64,000 nt of DNA from Neobacillus sp. PS3-34 (GTDB lineage: Bacteria; Bacillota; Bacilli; Bacillales; Cytobacillaceae), in NCBI RefSeq assembly GCF_030915465.1, contig NZ_CP133267.1, forward strand, positions 1,364,001 through 1,428,000. Reading direction: 5' to 3'. Numbering within the stretch: position 1 is the first letter of the stretch; every line of letters begins with the position of its first letter. The translations under genes were made by a program, and so were the position numbers. Positions 18,098 to 25,180 of the stretch are shown here, piece by piece. The notes below the pieces were generated by a model. That model was not told where the DNA came from, did not search any database, and saw only the letters and a program-made list of their open reading frames with translations.

Positions 18098-18365
18098 AAT
18101 CCCCTTGACTAAGGGGATTTCAGATTTCGACAAAGGCTGCGAGACAACTCTCGCTGCCTTTGATTTTTTAAAAAAATTCATTTGGATGGTGTGATTTGCG
18201 CTCCAGGTGTTTGCTTTCCGGGAGCCTCACCGCCCGCCCCGCGGAAAGCGTCCACCTGCAGCGTAAATCAACGAGTCTTTTACTTAATTAAAAAGAAAAA
18301 AGACTGCAGACAAACTCGAAAGAGGTTGTCTACAGTCTGAAATCCCCTCTGCTGAGGGGGAGTTT
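18098..18365. repeat. Palindromic repeat element with inverted ends, MITE-like
   Basis: About 268 bp. The ends mirror each other: CCCCTTGACTAAGGGGATTT then CAGA on the left, and the reverse complement CCCCTCAGCAGAGGGGATTT then CAGA on the right. Inside are nested hairpins (CAAAGGCTGCGAG/CTCGCTGCCTTTG; AGACTGCAGACAA/TTGTCTACAGTCT with a T-run on the minus strand). The GC-rich centre (CGCTTTCCGCGGGGCGGGCG on the minus strand) is also found in the two MITEs at 21370 and 51541. The hairpins probably double as terminators for the DoxX gene. Confidence 0.65.
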
Positions 18366-18368
18366 CCT

Positions 18369-18764
18369 TTAAAACAAGATCGCATCGAGGGCATATTTTC
18401 CTGCTCCGCTTATCGCAATTGCAATAGCAGTGACCAACAAAATGAAGTTGTATTCGAAACCGTTTTGAGTTACCCAGTATCCATTAGCGCCATGCACCTT
18501 TACGATAGAAACAATCATCGTCAATGCAATGGCGATACCAGCTAATGGTGTCAATAAGCCTGCCGTAAACAGCAATCCACCGACAAATTCAAGCAGTCCT
18601 GCCATAAGAGCCATGGCTGCACCTGGCTTGATGCCGATTGATTCCATCCATCCACCAGTTCCTTTAATTCCGTAGCCGCCAAACCAGCCAAAAAGCTTTT
18701 GGGAACCATGTCCCATAAATGTTATTCCAATTACCAATCTAATCAAAAGTAAAGCGATATTCAT
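18369..18764 (-). CDS. DoxX-family membrane protein, MhqP/CatD-like
   Basis: 131 residues with four hydrophobic segments and the DoxX signature HGSQKLFGWFGGYGIKGTGG. In B. subtilis, DoxX-like MhqP and CatD belong to the quinone/catechol stress response, with oxidoreductases and ring-cleaving dioxygenases. Here an MhqR-type operator lies 29 bp upstream and an extradiol dioxygenase precedes the gene, which supports the MhqP-like role. SD AGGAGG precedes the ATG. Confidence 0.88.
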   Translation of the reverse strand: MNIALLLIRLVIGITFMGHGSQKLFGWFGGYGIKGTGGWMESIGIKPGAAMALMAGLLEFVGGLLFTAGLLTPLAGIAIALTMIVSIVKVHGANGYWVTQNGFEYNFILLVTAIAIAISGAGKYALDAILF

Positions 18765-18792
18765 ATTTAATTCCTCCTAGTTTTTTGGTTTT

Positions 18793-18810
18793 TATCTTGA
18801 TTTCGAGATA
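18793..18810. promoter_or_regulatory. MhqR-type operator
   Basis: TATCTTGATTTCGAGATA is an imperfect inverted repeat that agrees with the published B. subtilis MhqR site (core ATCTcgaAtTCgAGAT, from memory). It sits ahead of the DoxX gene, so that gene can be transcribed on its own. Confidence 0.7.
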
Positions 18811-18845
18811 AAAAGTTAAAATTTTTTTAATCTATGAAAAATATT

Positions 18846-19607
18846 TTAAAACTGCATACTCAGATAACTAAGGTTTCCAAGCTCATAGCTTCTATGCAGA
18901 ATGGTGGGCTGCGTTTCCCCACTACCCATTGCAATAAAGAATGGCATAAAGTGTTCAGGTGTAGGAACCGCAATTTGTGCATTTGGAGCTTGCTTTTCGT
19001 ATTTAAATAATGATTTCAGATCTTCTTTCTTTATTTTATCAATCAGCCAATCATCAAAATCAACTGCCCATTGATCCGGCTCCTGCTGCCCCCATTTAAT
19101 AGCCCTTAAATTATGGACAGTCACTCCGCTTCCGATAACAAGAATATTTTCCTTGCCCATTCCCTTGAGGGTTTCGCCAATTTCAAACTGCTTCTCTGGC
19201 TCTAAGTATGGATTTACGGATATTTGTACAACCGGTATATCTGCTGCAGGATACATTTGATATAAAAGAGTCCAGGAACCATGGTCAAGTCCTCGACGCA
19301 CATCCTCCCTGACGGCAATCCCCTTCTGTTCAAATTTCCCTTTCAAAATCTGTGCTAATTGCCCTGAACCCTTGGCAGGATATTTAATTTCATATAGTTC
19401 TTGCGGAAAACCTCCAAAGTCATAAATCGTATCGTAAGTTTCATCAGAGGATGAAATGGTTAAGATATCACTTTCCCAGTGTGCGGTGAAAATTACAATT
19501 GCCTTTGGCTTGATTTTAGACGATAGTCCCTTTAAGAAACTGGTATATTCATTATCTTCTATTGCTGTCATCGGTGACCCATGCGCTAAAAATAATGATG
19601 GAATCAT
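18846..19607 (-). CDS. Extradiol ring-cleavage dioxygenase, LigB/YgiD (DODA) family
   Basis: 253 residues of the class III extradiol dioxygenase fold. Likely metal or catalytic histidines are visible in FLAHGSPM, FTAHWESD, GLDHGSW and TPEHFMPFF. Members open catechol-type rings (4,5-DOPA dioxygenase YgiD and relatives). With the DoxX and MhqD neighbours, detoxification of catechols or hydroquinones is the likely role; the true substrate is not known. SD AAGGAGG precedes the ATG. Confidence 0.88.
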   Translation of the reverse strand: MIPSLFLAHGSPMTAIEDNEYTSFLKGLSSKIKPKAIVIFTAHWESDILTISSSDETYDTIYDFGGFPQELYEIKYPAKGSGQLAQILKGKFEQKGIAVREDVRRGLDHGSWTLLYQMYPAADIPVVQISVNPYLEPEKQFEIGETLKGMGKENILVIGSGVTVHNLRAIKWGQQEPDQWAVDFDDWLIDKIKKEDLKSLFKYEKQAPNAQIAVPTPEHFMPFFIAMGSGETQPTILHRSYELGNLSYLSMQF

Positions 19608-19636
19608 TACTGTTTACCTCCTTTTTTAAAACTAAG

Positions 19637-19653
19637 TTACTTTATGTAAGTAA
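19637..19653. promoter_or_regulatory. Inverted repeat ahead of the dioxygenase gene
   Basis: TTACTTTATGTAAGTAA has perfect 6-bp arms with a 5-bp centre, 30 bp upstream of the dioxygenase start. It differs from the MhqR sites; its shape recalls operators of DUF24/HxlR-type redox repressors (YodB/CatR), which is only a suggestion. Confidence 0.5.
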
Positions 19654-19835
19654 GTATAGAATTATTAGTATCTATTGTCAAGCAACATTTTTAATAATTT
19701 TTTTTTGTAGTATTTATCCTTTCTTTTGTTATATTTAAATCCCTGAAATTCCCTGTTTCTCCTTGTCTAATTTAGGAAACAATACGTTTGTACTATGAAA
19801 ATATGGGGAAATAAATATACATAGGAGGGGTTCTT

Positions 19836-20048
19836 TTGTATAAACAACATGTAGAGCTATCTGACTATCACCTATGGTTATGCCAGCAAATAAGAGAAAA
19901 AATAGCCGAAGGCAATTATCTTGGCATTTCCCCATTTGATACAGAAATTTATTCAGAACGGGATTTAGTTACCATTGCGCTAAGTGAGCTGGCAGTGCGT
20001 TTAACTTCCGCCAGCGCCTTAATTAACGAACACAATCGGCGATTTTAA
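19836..20048 (+). CDS. Hypothetical protein (70 aa)
   Basis: A soluble, mostly helical small protein (YKQHVELSDYHLWLCQQIRE, LVTIALSELAVRLTSASALI). The start is TTG 19836, five bases after AGGAGGGG, an excellent site that makes the gene likely real. It is divergent from the dioxygenase gene and convergent with mhqD. Family unknown. Confidence 0.6.
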   Translation: MYKQHVELSDYHLWLCQQIREKIAEGNYLGISPFDTEIYSERDLVTIALSELAVRLTSASALINEHNRRF

Positions 20049-20074
20049 GGCCTTTTTGTTTCAATCATAATAGA

Positions 20075-20107
20075 GAAAAAAATAAGCTGATCGAAATTGA
20101 TCAGCTC
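20075..20107. terminator. Terminator between convergent genes
   Basis: GCTGATC and GATCAGC with a 6-base loop; an A-run on the plus-strand side gives a T-run on the minus strand after mhqD. Confidence 0.75.
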
Positions 20108-20128
20108 AAAATTCAGGTTTTCCAAACC

Positions 20129-20733
20129 TTAAAATCTTTCTCTGTACCATTTTGATGCTGCTTCTACTTCATCTGCGGTCAATTGATGACCTCGGTTCTC
20201 CCAATGAAGTTGCACATTCGCATTTGCTTTTTCCAATATGGAGTGCAGTTCTGCAGATTCTAATGGGGAACATATGGGATCATTTGTACCCGCCGCAATA
20301 AATACCGACTTACCCGATAGATCCGGCAACTCAATTCCCTTTCTTGGTACCATTGGATGGTGAAGCATGGCACCTTTTAGAGCATCACGGTAATGGAAAA
20401 GCAGGCTGGCCGCTATATTTGCTCCGTTCGAATAACCAATTGCAATGACATTATGCCTGTCAAAATGATATTTTTGGCCGCTTCATCAAGAAACTCGTTT
20501 AACTCCTTTGTACGAAAAACCAAATCCTCTTCATCAAATATACCCTCTGCAAGCCTGCGGAAAAAACGAGGCATTCCATTTTCAAGTACATTTCCCCGCA
20601 TACTAAGAACAGAAGCCTGATTATCAATCATTCCTGCAAGCGGTAAAAGATCATTCTCATTCCCGCCGGTTCCGTGTAATAAAAGCAACGTTGGCTTAGA
20701 TGAATCTATTCCACCCTGAAAGATATGTTTCAT
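20129..20733 (-). CDS. mhqD: Carboxylesterase/hydrolase MhqD, frame broken once as sequenced
   Basis: Alpha/beta hydrolase of the phospholipase/carboxylesterase family, about 201 residues. It follows B. subtilis MhqD closely: LLLLHGTGGNENDLLPL, LSMRGNVLENGMPRFFRRLA and LHHPMVPRKGIELPDL. Once the frame is restored the nucleophile elbow reads GYSNG, with Asp in GTNDPICS and His in GHQLT. The break is at GCGGCCAAAAAT (20470-20482); one extra base, C or G, at the GGCC restores the frame. The start is taken at ATG 20733. A perfect MhqR-type operator upstream matches the known MhqR regulation of mhqD by quinones. Confidence 0.88.
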
Positions 20734-20781
20734 GTCCATTTCCACCCTATCTTAAGGCTTAAATTTTAAGCCTAGTATATA

Positions 20782-20799
20782 TATCTTGAATTCAAGATA
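20782..20799. promoter_or_regulatory. MhqR-type operator, perfect palindrome
   Basis: TATCTTGAATTCAAGATA is an 18-bp perfect inverted repeat 48 bp upstream of mhqD, matching the MhqR consensus shape. With the site at 18793 it defines a small local quinone-stress regulon. No mhqR gene is seen in the window. Confidence 0.8.
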
Positions 20800-20860
20800 A
20801 TTTTATAATGATTGGCTATGTCTTGTCAACCGAATGGAATCATCACCTTGAGGATAAAGC

Positions 20861-20890
20861 AAAAAGGAGAGGATCTGTCCTCTCCCTTTT
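20861..20890. terminator. Terminator after the CsoR-family gene
   Basis: AAAAGGAGAGGA pairs with TCCTCTCCCTTTT around a short loop; on the minus strand it is followed by TTTTT, 20 bp past the repressor stop. Confidence 0.75.
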
Positions 20891-20910
20891 ATGAATTCGT
20901 AAGGGTTTAT

Positions 20911-21171
20911 TTACCTACTCTTAATTAATAATTCAACTGCTTCTTTTACAAGGTGCTCAGTTGATTCACCTTTTTCAACATTTTCCCTAACACACTGTTC
21001 AAGATTTTTACTAACGATAACACCCATTGCACGGTCAATGGCACTGCGGGCTGCAGAAAGCTGGGTAATAATATCCCTGCAATCCTTACCTTGTTCCATC
21101 ATGCTTAGTACTCCCTTAACTTGTCCTTCAATACGTCTTAGACGATTTTTAACTTCTTTTTCGTACTCCAT
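20911..21171 (-). CDS. CsoR/FrmR-family repressor, CstR-like
   Basis: 86 residues of the all-helical DUF156 family (RRIEGQVKGVLSMMEQGKDC, QLSAARSAIDRAMGVIV, NLEQCV). The two conserved cysteines are present but the copper-binding His is Asn (KNLEQC), as in the persulfide sensor CstR rather than copper-sensing CsoR. ATG 21171 follows GAGGTG; an upstream GTG is less likely. A promoter with a CsoR-type operator lies upstream. No sulfide or metal effector gene is adjacent, so its targets are elsewhere or lost. Confidence 0.82.
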   Translation of the reverse strand: MEYEKEVKNRLRRIEGQVKGVLSMMEQGKDCRDIITQLSAARSAIDRAMGVIVSKNLEQCVRENVEKGESTEHLVKEAVELLIKSR

Positions 21172-21323
21172 TTGTTTCACCTCATTTTAATCCCAATCAG
21201 CAAGTCCATTTATATTCTTGTCCTTTAATATATTCTCTTTTAAGCCGCATGGCAACCCCTCGAACAGGATAATATCGCCTTTATAAACTTGTCAGTACCA
21301 AATCCATATATTCGGTTATCCAC

Positions 21324-21352
21324 ATCATATACCCGGCGTGGTATATTGTCAA
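21324..21352 (-). promoter_or_regulatory. Promoter with CsoR-type operator between -35 and -10
   Basis: TTGACA, a 17-bp spacer and TATGAT form a near-consensus sigma-A promoter reading toward the CsoR-family gene. The spacer contains ATACCACGCCGGGTAT, a GC-centred inverted repeat flanked by TA, as bound by CsoR/CstR repressors. Autoregulation is the natural reading. Confidence 0.75.
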
Positions 21353-21369
21353 TCTTTCTGTTTTTAAAA

Positions 21370-21660
21370 GGCTGTTCTCATCTACTTTGTTGCTATATAA
21401 GGAGTTGTTGATTTCCACTTCATGATGCTCGCTTTCCGCGGGGCGGGCGGTGAGCCTCCTCGGCGCACAGCGCCTGTGGGGTCTCCACCTGTCCCGCTGC
21501 TCCCGCAGGACGTTGAATCAGCTTCCTAGAATCAACACCGCACGAAGGAAATGCGATAGCATTTTCGAGGATCTCGCACCTTCCGTTCCAATCAACTTCT
21601 TTTTTAACGATTTGCTTTAAAAAACCTATTTACAAAACAACAATCTTTTAGAAAACAGCC
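21370..21660. mobile_element. MITE copy 1 (291 bp) with 8-bp target duplication
   Basis: Begins GGCTGTTCTC and ends AGAAAACAGCC, imperfect terminal inverted repeats, flanked on both sides by TTTTAAAA. It is nearly identical to the element at 51541, which has a different flanking 8-bp duplication. The GC-rich interior has no open frame. It lies between the CsoR-type promoter and arsB. Confidence 0.85.
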
Positions 21661-21713
21661 TTTTAAAATGTTAAAAGAACATGCCTGGACAGTCTGCCTT
21701 GTTCCAATCAAGT

Positions 21714-23008
21714 TTATATAATTAATAGCCAAATATAAAGACCCACTAAAGTAATGAATAGTGTTGGAATCGTTAGGATAATCCCCGTTTTAAAGTAGGT
21801 TCCCCAGGATATCTTAACACCTTTTTGTGATAGGACATGGAGCCACAATAAGGTTGCAAGAGATCCAATCGGGGTTATTTTAGGGCCAAATCAGAGCCAA
21901 TCACGTTTGCGTAAATGAGCCCCTCTTTAATTACTCCCGTGGTATGTGTATCAGCTATTGCAAGCGCATCGATCATAACGGTTGGTAGATTATTCATAAT
22001 GGAAGAAAGAATGGCTGCCATAAAACCCATGGAGATCGTTCCGATAAACAACCCATGATTGGCAGCAGATTGAATCTCATCCACTAGTACGGTCGTTAAC
22101 CCAGCATTTCGCAAACCATATACGACCACATACATTCCAATCGAAAAAAATACGATGGACCACGGCGCTCCTTTTAATACTTTTTTCGTTTCAATTGCAT
22201 GGCTTCTGCTTCCCATCAATAAGAAGAAGATTGCAACCACCCCAGCGATTACCGATACAGGAATTTGGAGTGTTTGGCTGATAAAGTAACCCACCAATAA
22301 AACAGTTAACACAAGCCATGAAAGACGAAACATTTTTTGGTCTCGAATCGCTTCGACTGGTTTCTTTAATCTTGTCACATCATATTGTTTTGGAATACTT
22401 CTTCTGAAAAACAGAAATAGGACCAAAATACTTGCTGCTAATGAAAACAAGTTGGGAACAATCATTCTTGATGCAAAATGAACAAAGCCAATTCCAAAGA
22501 AGTCAGCTGAAACGATATTTACAAGATTGCTTACCACAAGCGGCAATGAAGTCGTATCAGCAATAAACCCACTTGCAATAATGAAAGGAAAAATCAATTT
22601 ATCATCCAGCTTTAAATTTCGAACCATGGCTAAAACAATTGGGGTAAGGATTAATGCTGCCCCATCATTGGCAAAGAATGCGGAAACTAGAGCACCAAGA
22701 ATACATACATAAACAAACATTAGCATTCCATTTCCCTGTGAGGCTCTTGCCATATGCAATGCCGCCCATTCAAAAAATCCAATTTCATCTAATATTAATG
22801 AAATAATGATAATGGCAATGAAAGTAAACGTGGCATTCCATACAATGTGGGTAACTTCATAAACATCATGAATGTCCACCACTCCAGCCAAAAGTGCGAG
22901 GATGGCTCCTCCACATGCTGACCAGCCAATCGATAAATTTTTAGGCTGCCATATAACAAGAATTAGTGTTATTAAAAAAATAAGTGCTGCGAGTATGTGT
23001 GTAAACAA
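21714..23008 (-). CDS. arsB: Arsenite efflux permease ArsB, copy 1, frame broken near the C-terminus
   Basis: ArsB/NhaD-superfamily arsenite exporter. Shared blocks with the second copy include [40 protein letters not shown] and [20 protein letters not shown]. The frame breaks at GATTTGGCCC (21894-21898). Adding one G (GGGCC) gives 431 residues, exactly the length of copy 2. The start is TTG 23008 after GGAGG; an upstream GTG-led extension has no site. It is divergent from arsR1 and shares its promoter region with two ArsR-type operators. Confidence 0.88.
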
Positions 23009-23152
23009 AGTTGAACCTCCAATTTTTCTCAAGAAATGCGCCTGTCCAACTAGCAGGATATTAAAAGTATAAAGAATGTTTGTAACCAAAGAAAGGATTG
23101 TTTAGAATAAACTTTTATTAATATACATACCCTAAAAAAGTCCCACTTCATT

Positions 23153-23229
23153 AAATCAATTTTTTTTGATTTTATTGATTGACATATGTAAATATTGGAT
23201 ATATTATAAGTATATCAAGAGTATTTGAT
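23153..23229. promoter_or_regulatory. Divergent arsR1/arsB control region with two operators
   Basis: AAATCAA-TTTTTT-TTGATTT (23153-23172) and TATCAA-GAGTAT-TTGATT (from 23213) share the core ATCAA-N6-TTGAT. Between them is TTGACA, 17 bp, TATTAT (23179-23207), a strong promoter toward arsR1. The second operator covers the expected transcription start. ArsR1 is the obvious binder. Confidence 0.78.
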
Positions 23230-23250
23230 TAACGAAAAGAAGGTGAAAAA

Positions 23251-23574
23251 ATGAAAGAAATAATCCAGCTTCAAGACGTTTCGATGGATAAGGTATTTGA
23301 AACATACGAATTCAAATTTAAAGCGATCGCAGATAAAAAAAGATTGCAAATAATGAATGTTCTCACACAGCGAGGAGCAATGTGTGTTTGCGACTTAGCC
23401 CCCATTGTAGATATGACCCAATCAAAACTGTCCTACCATCTAAAGATTTTATTAGATGCAAATATCATTACAAAAGAAACTAAAGGAACATGGAGCTTTT
23501 ATCAACTGAATCAGGAAGAGCTCAATCATTTATTGTCACATGAACTTTGCTGCATGTTCAAGCCAACCTGCTAA
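23251..23574 (+). CDS. arsR: ArsR-family arsenic-responsive repressor, copy 1
   Basis: 107 residues with winged HTH (FKAIADKKRLQIMNVLTQRG, TQSKLSYHLKILLDANIITK). The thiol motif AMCVCDL lies on the DNA-recognition side, as in arsenite-sensing ArsR, and extra cysteines occur at the C-terminus (ELCCMFKPTC). SD AAGGTG precedes the ATG. It starts the plus-strand unit arsR1, small protein, arsP, small protein, and is flanked by four of the five ATCAA-N6-TTGAT sites. Confidence 0.9.
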   Translation: MKEIIQLQDVSMDKVFETYEFKFKAIADKKRLQIMNVLTQRGAMCVCDLAPIVDMTQSKLSYHLKILLDANIITKETKGTWSFYQLNQEELNHLLSHELCCMFKPTC

Positions 23575-23594
23575 TAAATTTTTTTAATTTTTAT

Positions 23595-23632
23595 ATCAAT
23601 TTTTTTTGATTTAAATATCAATATAATTTGAT
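23595..23632 (+). promoter_or_regulatory. Two further ATCAA-N6-TTGAT operators
   Basis: Cores at 23595-23610 and 23617-23632 lie between arsR1 and the next small gene. A TATAAT inside the second could be a -10, but no good -35 is visible. They probably give a second control point for the arsP part of the operon. Confidence 0.65.
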
Positions 23633-23649
23633 TAATAGGAGGATTAACT

Positions 23650-23772
23650 ATGTTTAATGAATATGAGGTTTTACAAATGTTGAGATTACGACAAGAAGAA
23701 ATCGAAATGATTACACAAAATGCTTGGAAGCATTTCTTCCAACCATTGAAGAAAAAGAACAGAAAGAATTAA
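23650..23772 (+). CDS. Small protein of the ars operon, possibly frame-shifted
   Basis: SD AGGAGG precedes ATG 23650. The frame as read gives 40 residues (FNEYEVLQMLRLRQEEIEMI, then TQNAWKHFFQPLKKK). If one base is missing near 23724 the frame would continue as LEAFLPTIEEKEQKELTISS and stop at 23795, about 48 residues. This second version looks more protein-like, but unlike the other breaks there is no GGCC here. Function unknown; its place between arsR1 and arsP suggests a role with the permease. Confidence 0.5.
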   Translation: MFNEYEVLQMLRLRQEEIEMITQNAWKHFFQPLKKKNRKN

Positions 23773-23845
23773 CCATCTCTTCAAGTGTCAAGTAGTGCAT
23801 TTATTAACAAATTCACGCGTTTGCGTATGTTAAGGTGGGATTAAT

Positions 23846-24712
23846 ATGTGGTTAGAAACGTTTAAAAGTTTTTTGTCCATTGCATTGGAGTTAACGATTT
23901 TATTTATTGTCATTTCGTTTTTAATTAGTCTTCTTCAAGGTTTTATCCCTTATGAAAAAATCGAAAAAAAGTTAGCTGGAAGAAATAAACTGATCGCTGC
24001 TTTTGCTGCCATTATTTTTGCCTTCATTACACCCTTTTGTTCTTGTTCCACCATTCCTGTTGTTGTAAATATGTTGAAGAAAAAAATGCCATTTGGGATC
24101 GTCATGATTTTCCTTTTTTCCTCCCCTGTCCTTGATCCCACCATTTTGACCATTATGGGTGTTGCCTTAGGATGGAAAGTGACCGCCATCTATACTGTTT
24201 TAACCACGATTTTCTCCATCATCATTGGATTTACTCTTGAAAAGCTAGGTTTTGAAAGGTCAGTAAAAAATGTTGTCATGACTGGTTATGAAGAACAACA
24301 ACAAAAATTCAATCTAAAATTAGCTCTAAAAGAAACCCTTGATTTAATGAAAAGCGTTTATCCCTATTTAATCATTGGAGCCGCTATTGGTGCTGTCATA
24401 CATGGGCTAGTTCCAACCGAATGGATTGCAAGTGTCTTTGGCAGGGAACATTGGTGGCTTATCCCTATCGCCGCAATTATCGGAATTCCATTGTATATCC
24501 GCCTTTCCAGTATGATTCCGATCTCACAAATTCTTATTGCAAAAGGAATGGCACTTGGCCCTGTGATGGCGATGATTATTAGCTCTGCTGGTGCAAGCCT
24601 TCCAGAAGTAATTTTGTTAAAATCCATTTTCCGAAAAGAACTTGTTATTACATTTGTCGCGTCCGTGTTTGTGATGTCCACAATTTCGGGATTTATCTTT
24701 TACCTGATATAA
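23846..24712 (+). CDS. arsP: ArsP-type permease (organoarsenical efflux)
   Basis: 288 residues, about eight hydrophobic segments, with the signature ITPFCSCSTIPVVVNM of the ArsP/YraQ permease family, whose Cys residues are needed for transport of trivalent methyl- and aromatic arsenicals in known members. A second conserved half carries VHGLVPTEWIASVFG. It follows arsR1 in the same operon (SD AAGGTGGG). Methylarsenite or roxarsone(III) efflux is the family role; the substrate here is inferred. Confidence 0.85.
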   Translation: MWLETFKSFLSIALELTILFIVISFLISLLQGFIPYEKIEKKLAGRNKLIAAFAAIIFAFITPFCSCSTIPVVVNMLKKKMPFGIVMIFLFSSPVLDPTILTIMGVALGWKVTAIYTVLTTIFSIIIGFTLEKLGFERSVKNVVMTGYEEQQQKFNLKLALKETLDLMKSVYPYLIIGAAIGAVIHGLVPTEWIASVFGREHWWLIPIAAIIGIPLYIRLSSMIPISQILIAKGMALGPVMAMIISSAGASLPEVILLKSIFRKELVITFVASVFVMSTISGFIFYLI

Positions 24713-24744
24713 ATATTAGGGCAACTTTAAACGGAGGAAATAAA

Positions 24745-24954
24745 ATGACAGTGAATCATGCAAGCACTTTAAAGAAAGATTATTTTCTCGCATACATTAA
24801 GCTTGTTCTAAGTTCCCGAAATTGCACCTTGGATAAAGCTAGAGACTTAACCATAGAACTTTTCTTTCGGAACAATCCTAAACAATATGGAAGTCAAACG
24901 TATAACCATTTTTTAGAGGCTTATAATGAATTAACCATAGCCAACAGCGAATGA
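24745..24954 (+). CDS. Hypothetical protein (69 aa), ars operon
   Basis: Small soluble protein (KKDYFLAYIKLVLSSRNCTL, FFRNNPKQYGSQTYNHFLEA) starting 32 bp after arsP with SD GGAGG and ending at a terminator. It is therefore a genuine last gene of the arsR1-arsP unit. I do not recognise it. Confidence 0.6.
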   Translation: MTVNHASTLKKDYFLAYIKLVLSSRNCTLDKARDLTIELFFRNNPKQYGSQTYNHFLEAYNELTIANSE

Positions 24955-24993
24955 AACAAAAAGAAGCAAGACATCTGTCTCGCTTCTTTTTGT
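24955..24993. terminator. Terminator between convergent ars transcripts
   Basis: AAAAAGAAGC and GCTTCTTTTT with an inner AGAC/GTCT stem. It serves the plus-strand arsP unit and, on the minus strand, the arsC-selenoprotein unit. Confidence 0.85.
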
Positions 24994-25152
24994 TTATTCC
25001 TCATCAACATCAACTAACCTTATCCCACCACCGCACGTCCATTTGTTCGATTCAATCAAATCAATCACTTTTTCGTAAAATTCTTCCATTTCCCTCTCAG
25101 TTATATCTTTGTTTTCCGCATTAATAACTAGATTTAATTGGATACCCAACAC
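24994..25152 (-). CDS. Hypothetical small protein (52 aa) next to the selenoprotein gene
   Basis: A GTG start at 25152 lies seven bases after GGAGG. The protein has a strand-helix pattern (LGIQLNLVINAENKDITERE, EEFYEKVIDLIESNKWTC) and ends in CGGGIRLVDVDEE. It is 28 bp downstream of the HesB-like gene and is the last gene before the terminator. Not recognised; the single Cys in a Gly-rich loop could be functional. Confidence 0.65.
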   Translation of the reverse strand: MLGIQLNLVINAENKDITEREMEEFYEKVIDLIESNKWTCGGGIRLVDVDEE

Positions 25153-25180
25153 GGTACTTCCTCCATTTTCTATATTCGGT

